This document shows, piece by piece, positions 14,831 to 17,060 of a DNA stretch of 17,060 bases; the stretch's first letter is position 1, and each line of letters starts with the position of its first letter. This stretch comes from Candidatus Woesearchaeota archaeon. Its GTDB lineage: Archaea > Nanobdellota > Nanobdellia > Woesearchaeales > UBA11716. Under the pieces are notes generated by a model that ran no database searches, had not been told where the DNA came from, and was given only the letters and a program-made list of their open reading frames with translations. The DNA is taken from positions 371-17,430 of the forward strand of contig DUKR01000074.1 of assembly GCA_013329175.1 (NCBI GenBank). Direction: 5' to 3'. The position numbers and the translations under genes are program-made.

Positions 14831-15760
14831 TTATTTATAAAGCTTGTTGTTGCTTTTCTTTTTCTGCTTTGTTGAGAAAACGTCAGTAAGCGACTTCACT
14901 ACGCTTTTAGCTTTCTTATTGATTCGCTGGATATTCTCCTGCATCGTCGCTCCCTTGTAGCCATCTGAGCCTGCCTTTGAAGAGGCCTTGTTCAAATCCT
15001 TGTTGAGCTTGCGTATTTTCTCAAGCAGTATTTTCATATGGCTCTTTTTCTGCGGTAACTTCTGGTCAAAGTTGCCGAACTCATATTCGACAAGGTCATG
15101 GCGCACCTCTCCTTTGAAAAGGCGATACATCTCCACGAAGAGATATTTTCTGATGAGGGCAGCTCTTCCCTCCTTCTCCATGCGCCGTACTGAGACCATC
15201 AGGTGAGCGGAGTTCAATACCCTTATTGGCCTGAATTTTCCAGCCCTTTTGGCAAAATCCATGTCTTCGGCAATTTTTAGAGATTCATCAAAACCTTCAA
15301 TTCTGTCAAACAGCCTTCGCGTGACGAGGATGCACACTCCCGATACATGGGATTCATGAAACTGGCTCAATTTGACAGCCAGATTGAAGGTTTCATGGAA
15401 GATTTTATCTATCACCATATCAGAAAGGGGCTTCGCTTCAACGGTTGCAAAGTCAAGGTACCTGCGCTGCATCTCACGGTACGCGTTTTTCAGGAAGTGT
15501 CTTGGTATGACTACATCAGCATCAAGAAAGAACAGGAAATCCCCCTTAGCAGCTTTTGCCCCGGCATTTCTGCCTGCAGCTGGTATTCCCCCCTTCACTA
15601 CTTTAGCGCCAAATTCCCTTGCAATCCTTCGGGTGGCATCTTTTGAGCCTGCATCAGCAACGATGACTTCATAGTCCCTAAAGTCCTGCTTCTTTATGCT
15701 TTTCAGGAGCAGCGGCAGGTACTTTTCCTCGTTCAGCGTTGGGATGATGATGCTTATCAT
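14831..15760 (-). CDS. Glycosyltransferase family 2, downstream tandem copy
   Basis: The 309-residue protein has a GT-A fold start MISIIIPTLNEEKYLPLLLK, the nucleotide-sugar region VADAGSKDAT (35-43), the metal-binding DAD (80-82) and a likely acceptor-side acidic pair Glu165-Asp166 (AEDMDFAKR). No transmembrane segment is present. The last 90 residues are strongly basic and helical-looking, ending KKKSNNKLYK, and may hold the protein to the membrane surface. It is a paralogue of the gene upstream. The first 293 bp are nearly identical to that gene, then similarity falls to a clearly lower level. Its ATG overlaps the stop of the upstream gene in ATGA (15757-15760), so translation is probably coupled. 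Sugar and acceptor are unknown. Confidence 0.88.
   Translation of the reverse strand: MISIIIPTLNEEKYLPLLLKSIKKQDFRDYEVIVADAGSKDATRRIAREFGAKVVKGGIPAAGRNAGAKAAKGDFLFFLDADVVIPRHFLKNAYREMQRRYLDFATVEAKPLSDMVIDKIFHETFNLAVKLSQFHESHVSGVCILVTRRLFDRIEGFDESLKIAEDMDFAKRAGKFRPIRVLNSAHLMVSVRRMEKEGRAALIRKYLFVEMYRLFKGEVRHDLVEYEFGNFDQKLPQKKSHMKILLEKIRKLNKDLNKASSKAGSDGYKGATMQENIQRINKKAKSVVKSLTDVFSTKQKKKSNNKLYK
14834..14841 (-). promoter_or_regulatory. TATA box of the tRNA-Gly gene, inside the end of the GT2 gene
   Basis: On the minus strand TTTATAAA forms part of the last codons (Leu-Tyr-Lys) of the upstream glycosyltransferase gene. The expected transcription start is near 14811, about 6 nt before the tRNA 5' end, so the tRNA can be transcribed independently. 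Confidence 0.5.
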
Positions 15761-16659
15761 TTTTTAGGCTTTCCTGTAAGAAGATTCTTAAGTGACAGGG
15801 CCATCTCCTTAGCCTGCCCGCTTATCTTCTGGGCATTGTCCTTAGCCTTTTTTGTATACGCGGAATCCGGCTTAATTACTGATGCCTTGTTGAATTCCTT
15901 GTTAAGGCTTTTTGCTCTTTGGAGTATCGTGCTTAATTTTTTCCTGACTAAAGGCGAGCTGCTCTCGTAGTTGGCATATTCATATTCGATAAGGTTATGG
16001 CGCACCTCTCCTTTGAAAAGCCTGTGCAATTCCACCTGAATGTATTTTCTGACTAGTTCCGCCCTTCCTTCCTTGTCAAGCCTTCTCACTGAAATCTCTA
16101 CATACGTTGAGCGAAGGACGCGGATAGGTCGGAACTTGCCCGCTCTTCTGGCAAAATTCAGGTCTTCCCCCACTTTTATTGTCGTATCAAAGCCATCTAT
16201 GCGCCCAAAAAGCCTCCTGGTCACCATCGTGCATGGTCCAGGGGCATGAGAATCTGAGAGTTGGCTCAGCTTTATTCCAAGATTGAAAAGCTCATGGAGG
16301 ACCTTATCAATAAGCAGTGATGAGAGCGGTTTGAGTTCGCACGTGGCAAGATCAAGGTAACGCTCCTGCATCTCACGGTACGCGTTTTTCAGGAAGTGTC
16401 TTGGTATGACCACATCAGCATCAAGAAAGAACAGGAATTCCCCTTTAGCAGCTTTTGCCCCGGCATTTCTGCCTGCAGCAGGTATTCCCCCCTTCACTAC
16501 TTTAGCGCCAAATTCCCTTGCAATCCTTCGGGTGGCATCTTTTGAGCCTGCATCAGCAACGATGACTTCATAGTCACTGAAATCCTGCTTCTTTATGCTT
16601 TTCAGGAGCAGCGGCAGGTACTTTTCCTCGTTCAGCGTTGGGATGATGATGCTTATCAT
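15757..16659 (-). CDS. Glycosyltransferase family 2, upstream tandem copy
   Basis: This 300-residue paralogue has the same motifs as its neighbour: MISIIIPTLNEEKYLP, VADAGSKDAT, DAD at 80-82 and Glu165-Asp166 (GEDLNFARR). The middle differs most, e.g. SDSHAPGPCTMVTRR here against ESHVSGVCILVTRR in the other copy, which suggests different acceptors. The basic C-terminal tail ends LLTGKPKK. The start is supported by GGAG (16671-16668) 8 nt upstream. That element lies at the end of a possible 33-codon gene whose stop is 4 nt before this ATG. Two such transferases in series could add two successive sugars to one glycan, but this is inference. Confidence 0.88.
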   Translation of the reverse strand: MISIIIPTLNEEKYLPLLLKSIKKQDFSDYEVIVADAGSKDATRRIAREFGAKVVKGGIPAAGRNAGAKAAKGEFLFFLDADVVIPRHFLKNAYREMQERYLDLATCELKPLSSLLIDKVLHELFNLGIKLSQLSDSHAPGPCTMVTRRLFGRIDGFDTTIKVGEDLNFARRAGKFRPIRVLRSTYVEISVRRLDKEGRAELVRKYIQVELHRLFKGEVRHNLIEYEYANYESSSPLVRKKLSTILQRAKSLNKEFNKASVIKPDSAYTKKAKDNAQKISGQAKEMALSLKNLLTGKPKK

Positions 16660-16663
16660 TGTT

Positions 16664-16765
16664 TCATCTCCATGCCATTATCCGTGAAAGCAGTGCAACA
16701 GCATCCCATGATGGGGTTACAATGCATGCTGACCAGACAATAGCAAATATCTTCAGTGCAAGCAT
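16664..16765 (-). CDS. Possible 33-residue hydrophobic peptide leading the GT2 operon
   Basis: On the minus strand an ATG at 16765 opens a frame of 33 residues, MLALKIFAIVWSACIVTPSW then DAVALLSRIMAWR, with a stop at 16664-16666. It is preceded by AAGGAG (16776-16771), a strong Shine-Dalgarno 5 nt away, and by a TATA-like box at 16795-16788. Residues 2-17 and 21-31 are hydrophobic, so it could be a tiny membrane peptide. The stop is 4 nt from the GT2 start. It resembles no family known to me and could be a leader peptide or chance. The fit of SD, TATA and operon position is the main support. Confidence 0.35.
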   Translation of the reverse strand: MLALKIFAIVWSACIVTPSWDAVALLSRIMAWR

Positions 16766-16787
16766 GGCCACTCCTTGCAGTGCCTTG

Positions 16788-16795
16788 TTTAAAAA
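16788..16795 (-). promoter_or_regulatory. TATA-like box of the GT2 operon
   Basis: Read on the minus strand this is TTTTTAAA. The expected transcription start is near 16766, which coincides with the ATG of the 33-residue frame and leaves about a 105-nt leader before the first GT2 gene. Confidence 0.45.
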
Positions 16796-16805
16796 GCTAA
16801 TCTGC

Positions 16806-17060
16806 TTCCGTAATGATTCACCAGCCTGAAAAGCTCATCGGGATAGGCATGTGCATTGGAGTTTAGAGGTATATAGGCAGGCAGGTTAGTGGAAAAAGGG
16901 CATTCCCAAAAGCTCATTAGAAAAAAGGCATGAGCACTCCCCCCTCGTTTCAACGGCCAATGCGTAGCCTCATCCTTTGTATTGCAGAGGATAGTGCACT
17001 TTGAAATTCCGAGGGAGAAAATAAAAATGGAGAAAGAAAAGAAGAAAAAAAGTGAAGAAA
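16806..17060 (-). repeat. Dispersed intergenic repeat, copy B (inverted relative to copy A)
   Basis: The reverse complement matches 308-533 in ordered blocks: 16951-16967, the 41-bp core 16899-16939, and 16826-16845, followed by a weaker GTGAATCATTAC-like end. The spacing between core and last block is 53 nt here and 51 nt in copy A. The core hairpin GCTCAT/ATGAGC is kept. The outer end is a purine-rich run on the plus strand that reaches the window edge, so the element may continue. No gene is apparent in this stretch. Confidence 0.75.

Noticed and set aside
1..17060. CRISPR array, rRNA, riboswitch or defence island
   Set aside because: No regularly spaced repeats, no rRNA-like segments, no recognised riboswitch core and no defence gene families were seen.

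Overview
The window is archaeal. It encodes aIF5A with a hypusination loop, ribosomal protein L40e, the ribosome-recycling ATPase ABCE1/Rli1, the wyosine enzyme Taw1 (archaeal TYW1), an archaeal RNase HII and an SMC ATPase. Nearly every transcription unit starts with a TATA-like box about 25-45 nt before the start codon, and several units look leaderless. The short intergenic gaps and a small winged-helix protein with a GRGRP N-terminus fit a DPANN-type archaeon (Woesearchaeota/Pacearchaeota-like). That lineage guess is an inference from gene style, not from a tree.

Layout. 1-598: a broken gene fragment, then a dispersed repeat (copy A) and the aIF5A promoter. 599-1173: aIF5A and L40e, a translation operon. 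1242-2441: a membrane site-2 (M50) protease. 2524-3852: an orphan ATP-grasp protein related to PurD, overlapping tail to tail with a DUF2062 membrane protein on the minus strand. 4379-4735: a small winged-helix regulator, divergent from DUF2062, whose stop codon lies inside the TATA box of ABCE1 (4763-6511). 6512-7278: a mobile-element graveyard with a 3' transposase fragment and a 5' tyrosine-recombinase fragment. 7279-9088: taw1 and rnhB, overlapping. 9140-14715: smc, a GT4 glycosyltransferase and an alpha/beta hydrolase in one tight operon. 14734-14805: tRNA-Gly(UCC) on the minus strand. 14831-16765: two tandem GT2 glycosyltransferases (minus strand), probably led by a 33-residue membrane peptide. 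16806-17060: the same repeat as copy A in the opposite orientation (copy B).

Most genes are informational or housekeeping: translation elongation and recycling, tRNA modification, R-loop/ribonucleotide removal and chromosome organisation. The glycosyltransferases and hydrolase suggest envelope glycolipid or glycoprotein work. The most unusual signal is ABCE1. Exactly the four cysteines expected to hold one of its two [4Fe-4S] clusters are replaced, while the four for the other are kept. Other points of interest are the inverted repeat pair at the two ends, a 293-bp almost identical tract between the GT2 genes, a cysteine in the hydrolase nucleophile position, and a PurD homologue without the GGREHA motif or any pur neighbours. 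I see no CRISPR array, rRNA, prophage or obvious defence system.
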